DNA from: Phoronis australis | Lineage: Eukaryota; Phoronida; Phoronidae | DNA length: 64,000 nt | NCBI GenBank assembly: GCA_002633005.1 | Contig: NMRA01000086.1 | Span: 475,559 to 539,558 of the forward strand | Direction: 5' to 3' | Shown here: positions 22,800 through 34,390 of the stretch, one piece after another | How positions within the stretch are numbered: position 1 is the first letter of the stretch | Layout: every line of letters starts with the position of its first letter | Made by a program: the position numbers and the translations under genes | Notes under the pieces: model-generated | What the model saw: only the letters and a program-made list of their open reading frames with translations | Databases searched by the model: none | Told to the model about the DNA's origin: nothing

Positions 22800-25700
22800 G
22801 TAACTTGAATGGAGTTAATTCCCTTAATATTTGCTTATGAGTAATTCGAGAGTGCGCGCACCCAACCGAGAAGGCACTAGTCGGATGTAATGGACCCTAA
22901 CTTATTCCAAATAAATCCACTAAATGTAGGTCTAAATGAATGATTTTGGTATCGTTGCATTCCTAAGACATCTGGCTATCCGTACAAATTCTTTTCACGA
23001 CCCTCAATTATTCTAGTCTATAACTACGCCATTCCGAACTTGGTCCACTTTAGCCACGCGCATCGTGAAATCGGCAGCCATTTCAGGGAACCTACTATAT
23101 CTAGCGCCATCTATCGGCGATTTGCTACAACACAAGCTGTTCCTTTTTCATCAGTCAACATGGACGAGATAACATGACGATGACAGATACGATCGTGAGA
23201 GAGACGACGAAGGTGATGACGAGGGCAGACGTACGATGATTACTAATAACGATGGCGTTAATAATTGACGAAATCGACCAATGACGTTGACTGATGAAAA
23301 AGGAACAGCGCGTGTTGTAGCAAATCGCCTATAGATGGTGTTAGATATAGTAAGTTCCCTGAAATAGCTGCGGATTTCACGATGCGCGTGGCTAAAGTGG
23401 ACCGAGTTCGAAATAGCGCAGTTATAGACTAGAGTAATTGAGGGTCGTGAAAAGCATTTGTACGGATAGCCAGATGTCTGAGGAATGCAAGGATACCAAA
23501 ATCATTCATTTAGACCTATATTTAGTGGATTTATTTGGAATAAGTTAGGGTCCCTGGAATAAAGAGGGGGGGCTCGAATTTTTCGTACGCGGACCTTTTA
23601 CTGAAAGAAATCAACGAGGGCAATAAAAGACAGGGACTCTAAGTTCAGGCTCACGAACTGTGCATCCACGTCGACTTCCTGCGGATTTTGTAGACTTTAT
23701 TGTTTCGTTCACTCAGGCTTTTTGTTTCACTGAGGCGGACTCTTGCCCTATTCGCCAAATTGGGGGGGGGGCTCATTTGAACCCCCCTAGATGCACCCAT
23801 TCAGTTGACAGCAAACCACCATGTCTCTCAATTTGCTTCTCCCAACCAGTAGGATGTACTAGTGCCCTGTAATACGGTGATGACAATTATATTGCCATCT
23901 ATTGACCATGTCCATACTACTGCATACCCTTGGTATTGTACTGATGAAGAGGGACACGTCAAAGACCTCTATAAGCCAGAAGCTTTTTTTCATATGGTAG
24001 CTCACCCTGGCTAAATCATCAAAGTTGTGTTGAGCATGTTTTGTGCACTCTGCTTGAACACCTCTGGTGGCTGTATAAAAAAACTTAGGCAACCGTGATT
24101 TCTTTCTGACCAGTTCCTTTACTGATAAAATCATCTTTGCTGCTCAGCTGTCATTGTGTTCATGGGTAGCGATTCTGGTGGTCAAGTATACATTTGACAA
24201 GGTCACTAGTTGGTTGACACTTGGCTGCACTCTTTTAGTGAAATGGAGAGTTCTTGGTATGTGCCTTTGAGTCACAATGTTAGCTGCAAAAGCAGGTCTG
24301 CTCAACAAGGCTATAATGTGAAGTTGGTCTATGAACTGCACTAACAGTAGCTTAAGCTAATAACCATAAATCATTTCTCTGTTCAAACAGATTGAGCTGA
24401 GCCGTTTGATATATTTATAATTGAGCGAGCCATTTGATATATTTATAATTGCTTGGGAAGGTGATAATTGGTACCAATCACCACTCAGATTTCAGAAGAC
24501 ACTCATGGTCTCTCCATGTCTGATGGTCAAAAACACCATTGCCAGACGTGCAGTGATGCTTGGCATATTGTATCATTTCAATGTCTGATGGTCAAAAACA
24601 CCATTGCCAGACGTGCAGTGATGCTTGGCATATTGCATCATTTCAGGCGGATTCTAAAACACCATTGCCAGACGTGCAGTGATGCTTGGCATATTGCATC
24701 ATTTCAGGCGGATTCTAACAAAGTGCAAGTCGAGGAAGCAGAGGGAACGTGCTGGAATCATTTTGCTTGAAGGTTGGCGACTCATTGCTGATGCATTGAA
24801 TGCAGGTGGTCAGATGAAAACGCTCTACTTCCACAGTTTTGAAGCGCTTGAGATGATAACAAATGCTGTGTGTCTATCAGAGGATGTCGAGGTGTACAAG
24901 ATTCACCCTTCCCACCTTAAGTTGTTGTCTCACCTGCAAACACCTCCTGGAGTCATAGGTAGCTTTTGTATACTGTCCATCTTGATATTCTGTCTAACTG
25001 ACTTGGAGCGTGTTTCTTGAAGAATCTATTGTCTTTTGACTTGTGGATAAAAATCAGTGTACGGATGGCTTAGCCTGTCAAACGGAAATCTGTTTCAAAG
25101 TAAATTTAAAAGTGTTGATATCTATTCCCCTTGCATGCCTTTAACAATTACTCACAGAAAGATGCAAAGGGTTGTAGACTTGTTTTTTGTATCTTTAACG
25201 ATAAGAAACCTTGTAAGTCAAAGTGTAAATGGGAAATAGAGTTGGGAGATAGCTTAGATTGGAAGAAAATATACATATTACCTTAGGAAATTAATACAAA
25301 AGGATCCCAACATTAGGTGACTCCAATTTAGAACATTACACAGGATTGTTGTGACCAATACTTGGTTAGTCAAAATCCGTGTTCGGGATTCTAATTTATG
25401 TTCTTTTTGTAATAAAGCTCTATAGACGCTTTCACACCTTTTCTGGGAAATTGCCCCGAGGAAGATTTTTGAGAGGAATTCAGAATTGTCACATTCAGCT
25501 TCCCAACTGTTTTTCTAACAAGGTGTTATTCTTGGACTTTATGAGACACAAGATTTTCTATTAAACATTTTCCTATTACTGTCCAAACAGTACATAAATT
25601 TTAGATATAACCAAAATATGCCTAATATTCACAAGTTTGTTACACCTACCCATAAGTACCACAATGCTGAAAAGTTTATTGAGCATAAAAATTTTGTGTA

Positions 25701-28560
25701 TGTAAGCTTTTCTGGGAAATGGGAAAATTTTCTTGTTCACGTTAACTCCACGTAGCAGTTATTTACTTTATACAAGAATGATCTTTCCTGAGGTGTGCAT
25801 GCGTGTATAAATGGACATTTTTTGTTTGTTTTTATACTTGTTTATCAATAATAATGCAAAAATATTTGGTCACTAATTAGTTTATGTCTTGGTCTCTGTC
25901 CTGGTCGTTGATCACTAGTTGTACAACCCACCAGAGGTCACAGTCATTGGCAGTCAGTCGTTTCTGGAACTACACTCAGATGGAATTTATATTTCAACTT
26001 GAACATGTCTTGAACTGAACAAATTTAGTGAAACTTATTGCTGCGAGATTGCTATGACTACAACTCATGTGCCTGTTATCATAGAACATGTATATATTTC
26101 AGTGACATTTGATTTCATTTTAGGAAGAAATTCATATTCCAAAATATGTTAACTTTTTATGATTCTAGTTTTCGAGGTCTTTATTATGTCAGAGGTGGAG
26201 CTTAGGGGCGGTATTTTTGCATGTCAAGTTGTCTAGGATTTGTTCCATCTCAGTTTGAAGTTGTAGATTTTTGAACCTCTGAAACATGCAGTGTCACTTT
26301 GACGTTGTTTATTAACCAGATCTTTGGTCTTCAGGTGTTTTCAAGCAGCCAAGTCCTGCAAAGCGGTGTGATGCTCTTCCTGTAACTGTAGTGTGTGACA
26401 ATATTCGTGACCCTGGCAATATGGGCACCCTGTTGAGATGTGCTGCTGCTGCAGGCTGTGATCGGGTGCTTACTACTAAAGGTGACGATTCTGTTGTAGA
26501 ATACTGAAAACGAGAAGCATTCTTTTAGTAACGGTGCGGTATTAGAGGATCATTGGTCTCCTGGAGGACTAGAGGTCTTCTGGGAGACCACTAATCCTTC
26601 AATTGTAAGTGCCACCTAGTGACTTCCTGGAGAACTGTGTGTACAAGTATAATAAGGAAAAGAAACAATTTACATTGCGGTTTTAAAGAAAACACTGTAA
26701 CTTATGCACTTAAAAACAAGTGGGAACATACATAAACCGTAGTAATTCCACATATTATGCAGTCGTTATTTGATAGTGAAATAAACAAATAAACACTGTG
26801 CCTTGTTTCATTAAGGTAATGACAATGCTGTGGGGGTTTTACAGGGATTCCTGTATTGTCCTAAGAAATGTGGATGAGAAGTGTGTGCAAATACCTAGAA
26901 TTTGCACTATCAGAGATGCAAAATGGAATGACGTTGAATATTGTCCAAGGTGACGGCAAAATGATTTTACTTAACGAATGCTTTCATTGTGGTCACCGTG
27001 AGGAGTGTCGGCCGAGTAGCCAGACCTCAGTTGTCGGTGGCCGACATCGGTTGTTCGTCTACCATGATGAGACCATACTCATTTACATAGTAAAAATAGT
27101 CTCGTGTAAGATGCAACTTTCATGAGATTGTGATGGTAACTGGCTCTCCGATGGTTTCCGGCTCACTGGAGGACTAGGGGGTTGTTTGCAAATTAGTACG
27201 TCATTTGCATATTCACCTTTGATGAGACTATACATCTTGAAGAATCTTGTCATGTTGGAAATAAAATTTTTTGCTGTACAAGAGAAATGATTGAAATTTT
27301 TGTTGCAAATGCAAACAATGTTTGACTATAATTGTTTTTGTGAAATAACTCAACGGAAGAGTAAGACTTAAAAATATTGTGCATGATTCGTACCATGTTT
27401 TAATGTTTGTTGTCCGGGAGAACCCTGACAACTGTTGTCTTGAGAGTCAAGGTTACAACTGTCGTAAATATGTAGGTTGACAAAGATTTGATTATGAATG
27501 AAATTGCCTTATTGATTTTGTGTTGAGTAAAGTGCACTAAAAGGCATTTCATACTAACATCGACGCGTTGATGTTTTGGGGAGTTGCGGTCAGTATAAAC
27601 GCTTAACTTCGGTTTGGGATCGAAATTAACAGCGCCAGTTAACTTCGCACTAAACAAGTGGATTTAAGAGTGGAGCATTGATGCTGCGGTGCAGTATGAA
27701 CGGTCAATTTCGGTCGTATCAAAGTTATCGCCAGGTGCCACTGTTACCGTCAACAATTACAGGGTAGTGCCGTCGCTAATAGTTGCTTAAATTTTGTTCT
27801 AATAATCATCCATCGAATTAAAAATAAGTTTTATGTCAATTAGCTAGTGTAAATGTTCCCAAATTGTCACATTAAAAAAATCTTTGCATGGAGCGCTACT
27901 TTGATTACTTCGATGACAACAGTGTCACCTACCGTTTACTTTGTGAAGTCCGTCAACTACCGAAGCCAGTATGAACAGTTTAGTTAACTTTGCTGTTTAT
28001 GTCAATGCTCCGCTCAGTATGAAAGGCCTAAAGACAGTTAATCTGAATTTTTGTTTATGTTAATTTAGAATATCTGTGCTATATGTGTCTCATTAGGATG
28101 CACTGATGTGTGGGACTCTAAGGTTCTCCGTGGAGGCTCGGGAGCTCATTTCCGCATACCTGTCATAGATTGTGTGGGATGGGAGTCAGTTGGTAACTAT
28201 TTACCTGAGGGCTGTTGTGTTTACCTGGCCGACACACCTGGTGGTGAGAACTCTGCAGACTTAACAAGACAAGAACAGAGTGTTAATTCTTCGAAATCAG
28301 TCGCACCTGCTTCTTGGACTCTTAGCATTCATCAGCCAGTTGATTACACCCTGGTGAGTTATACAGACACTAAAGCTGTTGCAGTTGTGATTGGAGGAGA
28401 AACAGCAGGTGTCAGCGATTCAGCAAGAAAGCTTGCTGGAATTCACGGAGGACAAAGTGTGTTTATACCCATGATGGGTGGTGTGAATAGTTTGAACTCT
28501 GCATTGGCAGCAGGAATTATTCTGTTTGAGGTCAAGCGACAGATGAACTGTAGCGGGTGA
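22495..28560 (+). CDS. MRM3: rRNA methyltransferase 3, mitochondrial (SpoU/TrmH family)
   Basis: Four exons, join(22495..22799, 24708..24958, 26335..26481, 28097..28560), give 1167 bases (388 codons plus stop) with all phases consistent (2,1,1). The protein contains the substrate-binding N-terminal domain (GDRRF...KSRKQRERAG..LLEGWRLIADAL, about 96-130) and the three SPOUT knot motifs: DNIRDPGNMGTLLR (207-220), IGGETAG (333-339) and IPMMGGVNSLNSALAAG (358-374). Human MRM3 has the same order and is about 420 residues long. In humans it 2'-O-methylates G1370 of mitochondrial 16S rRNA with S-adenosylmethionine, in the matrix. The basic, hydroxylated N-terminus (MTFAKLRAKLSHLLFSKR) suits a mitochondrial presequence. 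The start is the first ATG in frame. A foldback transposon lies in intron 1, and the exon 2 acceptor lies within a tandem duplication. AATAAA at 29889, inside a repeat, is a possible but distant poly(A) signal. Confidence 0.93.
22892..23553. mobile_element. Foldback/MITE element with ~267-base inverted repeats
   Basis: Begins GGACCCTAACTTATTCC and ends GGAATAAGTTAGGGTCC. The two arms (22892-23158 and about 23286-23553) are near-perfect reverse complements around a ~125-base loop rich in GATGAC words. No coding capacity. No clear target duplication flanks it. It lies inside intron 1 of MRM3. Confidence 0.85.
24520..24720 (+). repeat. Tandem duplication spanning the MRM3 exon 2 splice acceptor
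   Basis: Three partial copies of a unit containing AACACCATTGCCAGACGTGC and GATGCTTGGCATATTG. Copies 2 and 3 both end in the sequence catttcag|GCGGATTCTAA, so the acceptor and the first 11 exon bases exist twice (about 24652 and 24708). Only the second is followed by the true exon. Confidence 0.85.
24708..24958 (+). CDS. MRM3: MRM3 exon 2
   Basis: Acceptor catttcag|GCGG, donor GTCATAG|gtagct. Encodes the substrate-binding domain, including LLEGWRLIADALNAGG and the HLQTPPGVIG segment. The 5' boundary lies at the edge of a tandem duplication that copied the acceptor. Confidence 0.9.
26335..26481 (+). CDS. MRM3: MRM3 exon 3
   Basis: Acceptor ggtcttcag|GTGT, donor CTAAAG|gtgacg. Encodes SPOUT motif 1 with the conserved Asn, Arg and Pro-Gly-Asn (NIRDPGNMGTLLRCAAAAGC). 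Confidence 0.93.
26548..26599. repeat. Imperfect hairpin in MRM3 intron 3
   Basis: GGATCATTGGTCTCCTGGAG faces CTGGGAGACCACTAATCC; the halves are imperfect inverted repeats separated by a few bases. A related half (TGGTTTCCGGCTCACTGGAG) lies near 27151. Confidence 0.5.
28097..28560 (+). CDS. MRM3: MRM3 exon 4 (terminal)
   Basis: Acceptor tgtctcattag|GATG. Encodes the CTDVWDSKVLRGGSGAHFRIP segment in two blocks (DVWDSKVLRGG, SGAHFRIPV), motif 2 and motif 3, and ends MNCSG-stop. The linker between ADTPGG and the motif 2 strand is shorter than in human MRM3. Confidence 0.93.
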
Positions 28561-28611
28561 CTGCACTCCAGTTCTATGCTGGGCTAGGTAAGATACTTGT
28601 ACATGACTTGT

Positions 28612-29959
28612 TTTCCGCCCACATATTTACATGTGATCGCATATTGCCGTCATCTCTGCTGGGCATCCGGCGTCCGCAGCTGTATCTCCTAAACCCCTCA
28701 CAAAATGTTGATGAGATTTGGCAGACATGTTCCTATGAAGCTGACAACAAGTTTCAGACCTCTCCGACTACAGGTGTACCCCCAAGTGACAATTTTATTT
28801 TTTTACGCTTACCTCTGTATCTTCAAAAGTCCTCAACGGATTTTCATAAAATTTGACAGTTATTCATATATTAGCAAGATGACACTATTCTCCCATTTTC
28901 AGATGGATTCAAGGTGTTTTGCGCCACCTAGTGGCCATATTTACTGTTTTCGAGTCTGTTTTTTGGCGTCTGCACTTCTATCAACCAAACCGCTCTAGGG
29001 ATGATTTTGAAAATTGGAATATATGTTCTTGCTTTGAAGAGGGCGGCTGACGATGATTTTCCGATGACTTTGAGTACTGTGGCGCCTCCTAGCGGCAGTT
29101 TTGGTTGTTTTTGCGCCCATGGCTGTATCTTCTTAACCTCTTACAGGATCTTGATGAGATTTGGCAGATGTGCTCTGATGAAGCTGACGACAGATCGCGA
29201 CGAATTTCGGACCTCTCTGACTACCGGTGTGCCCCCTAGTGTCAATTTTAATTTCTTACGCTTACCTCTATATTTGGCGTTCCTCAATGGATTTTCATAA
29301 AATTTGGCAGTTTGGCATCTACTAGTGAGATGATGCCATCCTCTCGTTTTCGGACTGATTCAGGGTACTTTGTGCCACCTAGTGGCCATTTTTACTGTTT
29401 TCGAGTCCACCCCTCCATCAACCAAACCACTCTAAGGATGATTGTGAAAATTGGCATATATGTTCTTAGTGTAAAGAAGATGGTTAGCTCTAGTGATGAT
29501 TTTGGTATATATGTTCTTACTGTGAAGGGGGCGGCTGACGATGATTTTCCGATGAGTTTGACTACTATGGCCTCCTAGTGGCAGATTTGTTTGTTTTTGC
29601 GCCCATGGCTGTATCTCCTAAGTGCTCTACAGAATGTTTATTGAGTTTTGCTGGTGTATTTATGTATAGTTGAAAACAGAGTACGACAACTTTCTAACTG
29701 ATTGCATTATCAGTGTGCCCCTTGTGGCAATTTTTTGTTTTTTACGTTTACCTCTGTATCGTCAAAGGTTCTCAATGGATTTTCATAAGTTTTAGCAAAT
29801 AAGCATGTATTAGTGAGGTGACACTATTCTCTGGTTTTCGATTGAATTCGAGGTATTTTGCACCACCTAGTGGCCATTTTTATTATAAAATAAACACCCC
29901 TATAAGCACACCGGTTGCGGTGCATTCGTGGGCGCATTTGAATGCTCTGCGTTGCTCTT
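28612..29959 (-). mobile_element. Near-full-length ~1.35 kb element with CTCF-like motif array (reverse copy)
   Basis: Read on the minus strand, it starts CAAGAGCAACGCAGAGCATT followed by ATGCGCCCACG and ends near ACATGTAAATATGTGGGCGG. The inside is a chain of related monomers, each opening with a GCCACTAG-type motif: a (29860, 29371, 28921), b (29713, 29227) and c (29569, 29081). Spacing is 144-148 bases for a-b and b-c, 160 for c-a. One c-a step is stretched to 198 by a ~37-base local duplication. No coding capacity. It lies directly downstream of the MRM3 stop codon. Confidence 0.8.
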
Positions 29960-32900
29960 GTATGTTTTTGTGAGGTCACACCCTGTTAGAATTTCAAGAA
30001 TGTTCTTGTTTTACATTGCCTGTCACACAAGGTTGGATGGAAATTGTATGTTGAGTAACAACATGCTCTCAATAGGCACACAAGTAAAAGAAAGCATATT
30101 TGATGAAGAATGACACTGGTCTTTTCCATGTGTTCCTCTGACAGTACGAATGAACTGTGACGTATGATATCTTAGCAATATCGCTTAAGTGCGAAAGGTA
30201 AGCGAAGTCTCAGCGAAGCTTGAAACCGAAGTTCCTCTAATGGGAAAGCACTTGATGTCCAAGGTGTGACCTAAGCCTGTATAGTGGCTGCCACTTTAAA
30301 CATTATCTTAGCAACACTGCTAGATTTCAGTAACACTTGAGCCTGTGACTACCTTAAATGAGAACACGCGATTTTGGCTAGATTTTCAAAACTCTGCAAA
30401 ATCTCACTTTTTAGCAAGGTCCTGGCATTACTGAACTCTGGTATACATCACTCTTATTTCATAACCTGTGACTCATTATTCAAAGAAAATAAATGCCCAC
30501 ATCATTTTGCAGGAGTTTTAGTTATTTTTTTTAAACCTAGACAAACGTATCTTGGAAAGGAATAGTCTTCTCAAATAATCCAGAGCTTGCTTGTGACTGA
30601 TGGCAACACCCACCACATTAATTTTCATTTTACAAATCTCCAGTTATTTGCATGTGTAGTTATGCAGTTCTCAAGTGTGCCATCCACTTTACTTACCTAA
30701 ATTACAGAACAGTTCAATTCCTTTGATGGACAGTAAAATATGTCCAACCGACCAAAATACCGTCAAAAAAGAAAACACTTTACTTAACTTAATTGTGGAA
30801 GTAATATTGTCACAGGGTTGTTGGTCGACTCTCAGGAAGTACAGGCCTCCCAACCCCAGGGTGTCACAGACGGTCACTTGACAACTTATTCATCGTGGGA
30901 AATGCTCGTTAGAATTCGAGGTCTAATCAAGAGAGTTGATCAAAAACCAATCAAAAATTTTCCTTGCCATGGCATTGTGGGTCGATTCTTTTCTAATTTC
31001 TGGTTCACATGTAACTTAATCCTGGGTTATATTCATTTTAAGGTCAAAGATTAAAAAAATAGTTATTACTTGGGAGTTAATTCAATTTATTCATGTCGTC
31101 ATTAATGAACATATGACAATGATTACGAATGCAAATAGCCTCAGACTAAGCATATGGACAATTAAATTGTCAGTACAAGCACAAATAACTTCTAATCAAA
31201 TAGAAACATTTTACCTTGTAAAATAATGAAGTAAAGTAATAAAGATTGCAATATATAACTAAGAAGTGACCGATGAGATTTTCACCAAAACAGACTTAAC
31301 AATATTAGTGACACACCATTGATGACCCATATCTATGGACATTTGTTGCACAATCTTGCAAGGCTGAGAAATAGAGCCTACAACAGAACAGCTCAGTCCG
31401 CTTTACAAGAGTTATCTTGGTTTCTAAATTGCTCCCTTTCAATAATCCTACTTGTTCGGTTAAAGCTGAGTTTTAGCTTAACAGTCGGTAGAATCGCAGT
31501 TAAACACTCGCACAAACTTTTAGGTTTCTCCAATTTAAGAACCTCTGCTATCATCCAAGACAAGCATGGTAAGTTTTGAGCAAGAAAAATGCCCCCCAAA
31601 TCGGCACACCCTGGATTTTGAGGCTGACTCGAAGCACTTTATATCTACCTAACTTGCGACTATTCATTTGACAGACTTTTAAACATAGCCATTAAATCAG
31701 TTTAAGGCAATTGTTTAATCTTTGAAGGAATTTTAGATGATTTTTGTTTATTATTATTGCACTAAAGTTAAGAACTTTGGTTAACTTTCATCAAGCAAAA
31801 ATTGTTCGAACGGAATGGCAATGCAGTAAGACAGTTGCAGAATTCAAACAGTGTGCCTGGACTGGATGAAAACGTTACAGCACAGTCGAATCTAGTTACA
31901 ACAAACCTCTTGGGGCTTATCAAAGGCACTCATTGTAACTGAGGTTCACTATAACTTTTTAAAGAAAAAAAAACAGTCGAGTTGTGGCTTTTAATTTTTA
32001 AAAATTAAATATATCTAAATGTACATTAAAACTCGCACATACACAGATTTGTTGTGAAGTTACCCACTGGACATCAAAAGTTGGTTCGTTAAAACCATTA
32101 GTGTTTGGTTAAAAACAAAGAATTTTGCATTGGACAAAGAGGGGACTTGCGGAATGGAACATTAGCAAGTGAACATTGCAAACAGGGTTCGTTTAATGCG
32201 ATGAGATTATTTGTTTTATCACCAGTTTCATGCATCACTGCCAAAAAGTAAATTGCTTTGTGCGGGGCACGAGACTGAAAAACACTGGGTGTCTCAGCCA
32301 CTCGAACAGTTGTCAGCAGGAAATGTCCAAAAACACAACTTGTTCTGTTGCATCACACTTTCAGTTTGAGGAATTATTAATTTTACTATTCTCATTTTAC
32401 AGAACAGTTCAATTCCTTTGATGGACAGTAAAATATGTCCAACCGACCAAAATACCGTCAAAAAAGAAAAAGTGCCACACACTTACGGCCCATGCACAAA
32501 TAGCTATTTGAATTGGGCACGCGGAACATTAAGTTAAGTCTCTCATCTGCATAAATGTAGGTCTACTGACATCTGTTTGACAGATAATGATGAGATGATT
32601 TCAAATGGTAATCGTGACAACAAATGCTTAAAATAATATAAAGGAAACGAAATTTAACTCGCATCTGAATGATAATAATATGCAAAGGACTGACACTAGA
32701 CAATTTTGAAAGCTAAAATACACAATGACGATAGATGAGCAGAACTTTACAGGCACCATACAAGAAGCTGGGTCAACAGCTTAGGTACAGTAACTGACAA
32801 ACTGATTACAGTGGATGTTTCTCTATAATGTCCAGAAATATTTGCTTACTCATCCAATCACATTGTTAGATAGGTTTATCAATGTCGCACAATGATATGT

Positions 32901-33774
32901 GTCAAAATTCCAAATTTGCCCTCTTTCTAAGTCCAATTATTAAAATGGGCAGAAAATTTATGCAAGCTATGATAACGATGAAAGCAAAGTGTCAACCAAT
33001 TGTAACCTTACGTACAGGAATTCAGCAAAATAGATTTCACGTGTACACTGCCAGATTCCGTGCTTAATTGAAGAGTGTTAAAACATAGTGGTAATAAAAT
33101 GTATGTCATGTTTGTCAATGACGATCAAAAGCACATTGTGGTTAATCAGAAGAAACAGATGCACACGTTTCATTGCTATGTACAAACCACTTGGTCAAAG
33201 TTATAACTTTTCCAATCGACAAAATTATGTGGCCAACGTTCCAATAGAACTGCTGAATGTAAGATTTTCATCTTGAATACTGGGTAGCAACAGCAGAATT
33301 TAAGACAACAAAAATGCACAGCTTCAAAATGTGACTAAGTGCTCGCTAACAATTGCAACTTAGCAGATCTTGTCTATCTGAACTTGATGTGGGTATAAAA
33401 GTTTTTTCTAGCTGTGAACAGAGACATCCAGGAGCTGTAACTGTTAGTGCCTGAGGGACACACATGTACTATGAACCTGCTTATCACAATAACACAGAGC
33501 CACTGTCACAAAACACACTCACATTTGAACACTGGCTTAGCACCCAAAACTATACATGACAAGTCTGTCATCTGCAGCCAAACTGAAATAAAACATTAAA
33601 TCTGATATAGGATTACAGTGACTGATAAACTTGTAATGCTTGCTACAAACTGGTTAATGAATAGTAAAATATGAAACAGGTCAGCAGAGAAAATTGCCCT
33701 TGTAGGAGAATAATAATAACCAAGTAACACACTACATTGTGCTAGCATTAACACATTGGTCCACTAGAGTTAGA
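29960..33774. other. Gap between convergent MRM3 and NFAT5-like
   Basis: No gene recognised; short AT-rich frames only. A 74-base sequence beginning TTACAGAACAGTTCAATTCC is present identically at 30702-30775 and 32397-32470. Confidence 0.5.
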
Positions 33775-34187
33775 CAGCTTCACATGTGAACATTCAACAC
33801 TATTCACTCTCTACTGTACAGCACCATATAAAACAGCTCCACATGTGAACATTCAACAATGTTCATTCTCTACTGTACAGCGCTATATAAAACAGCTCCA
33901 CATGTGAACATTCAACAATGTTCATTCTCTACTGTACAGCGCTATATAAAACAGCTCCACATGTGAACATTCAACAATGTTCATTCTCTACTGTACAGCG
34001 ATATATAAAACAGCTCCACCTGTGAACATTCAACAATGTTCACTCTCTACTGTACAGCGCTATATAAAACAGCTCCACATGTGAACATTCAACAATGTTC
34101 ATTCTCTACTGTACAGCGCTATATAAAACAGCTCCACATGTGAACATTCAACAATGTTCACTCTCCACTTTACAGTGCCATATAAAA
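33775..34187. repeat. 59-base minisatellite, seven copies, each with a hairpin
   Basis: Unit boundaries at 33775, 33834, 33893, 33952, 34011, 34070 and 34129. Each unit except the first holds GAACATTCAACAATGTTC, a perfect 7-base stem with a 4-base loop, extended to 9 base pairs (GTGAACATT/AATGTTCAC) in units 5 and 7. The array lies 145-560 bases past the NFAT5-like stop codon. Confidence 0.9.
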
Positions 34188-34245
34188 TCAACAATTTCAT
34201 TAAGTCACAATAAATTCTTTGTATTAAATATAAGCACACAAATAA

Positions 34246-34251
34246 TTTAAT
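34246..34251 (-). promoter_or_regulatory. Possible poly(A) signal of NFAT5-like
   Basis: ATTAAA on the minus strand, about 80 bases past the stop codon, followed by a GT-rich stretch (TTATTTGTGTGCTTA). If used, the mRNA would end before the 59-base repeat array. Confidence 0.35.
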
Positions 34252-34331
34252 CCAAACGATGTAGAAATGCCTTGGTCTCCATTGTTTGGAGCTCTGTCAC
34301 ATTGACAAGACTCTTTGACATGTCAGTTGAT

Positions 34332-34390
34332 TTAACTGCCAGGTGCTTGGGGCGTGGTGTTCACATAAGAAGATTGCAAGATAGCATTCA
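34332..34390 (-). CDS. NFAT5: NFAT5-like terminal exon
   Basis: Acceptor ttgtccatttcag|TGAA. 59 bases ending in TAA (34334-34332), giving the C-terminus [19 protein letters not shown]. It fits the phase of the preceding exon and makes the whole coding length divisible by three. Confidence 0.75.

Noticed and set aside
28557-29578. Chain of 88-99-codon plus frames after the MRM3 stop
   Set aside because: They fall in the reverse copy of the non-coding repeat element, and the same peptides change frame from monomer to monomer.
33775-34187. CRISPR-like regular repeat array
   Set aside because: Contiguous identical 59-base units without unique spacers, in an animal genome; it is a minisatellite.
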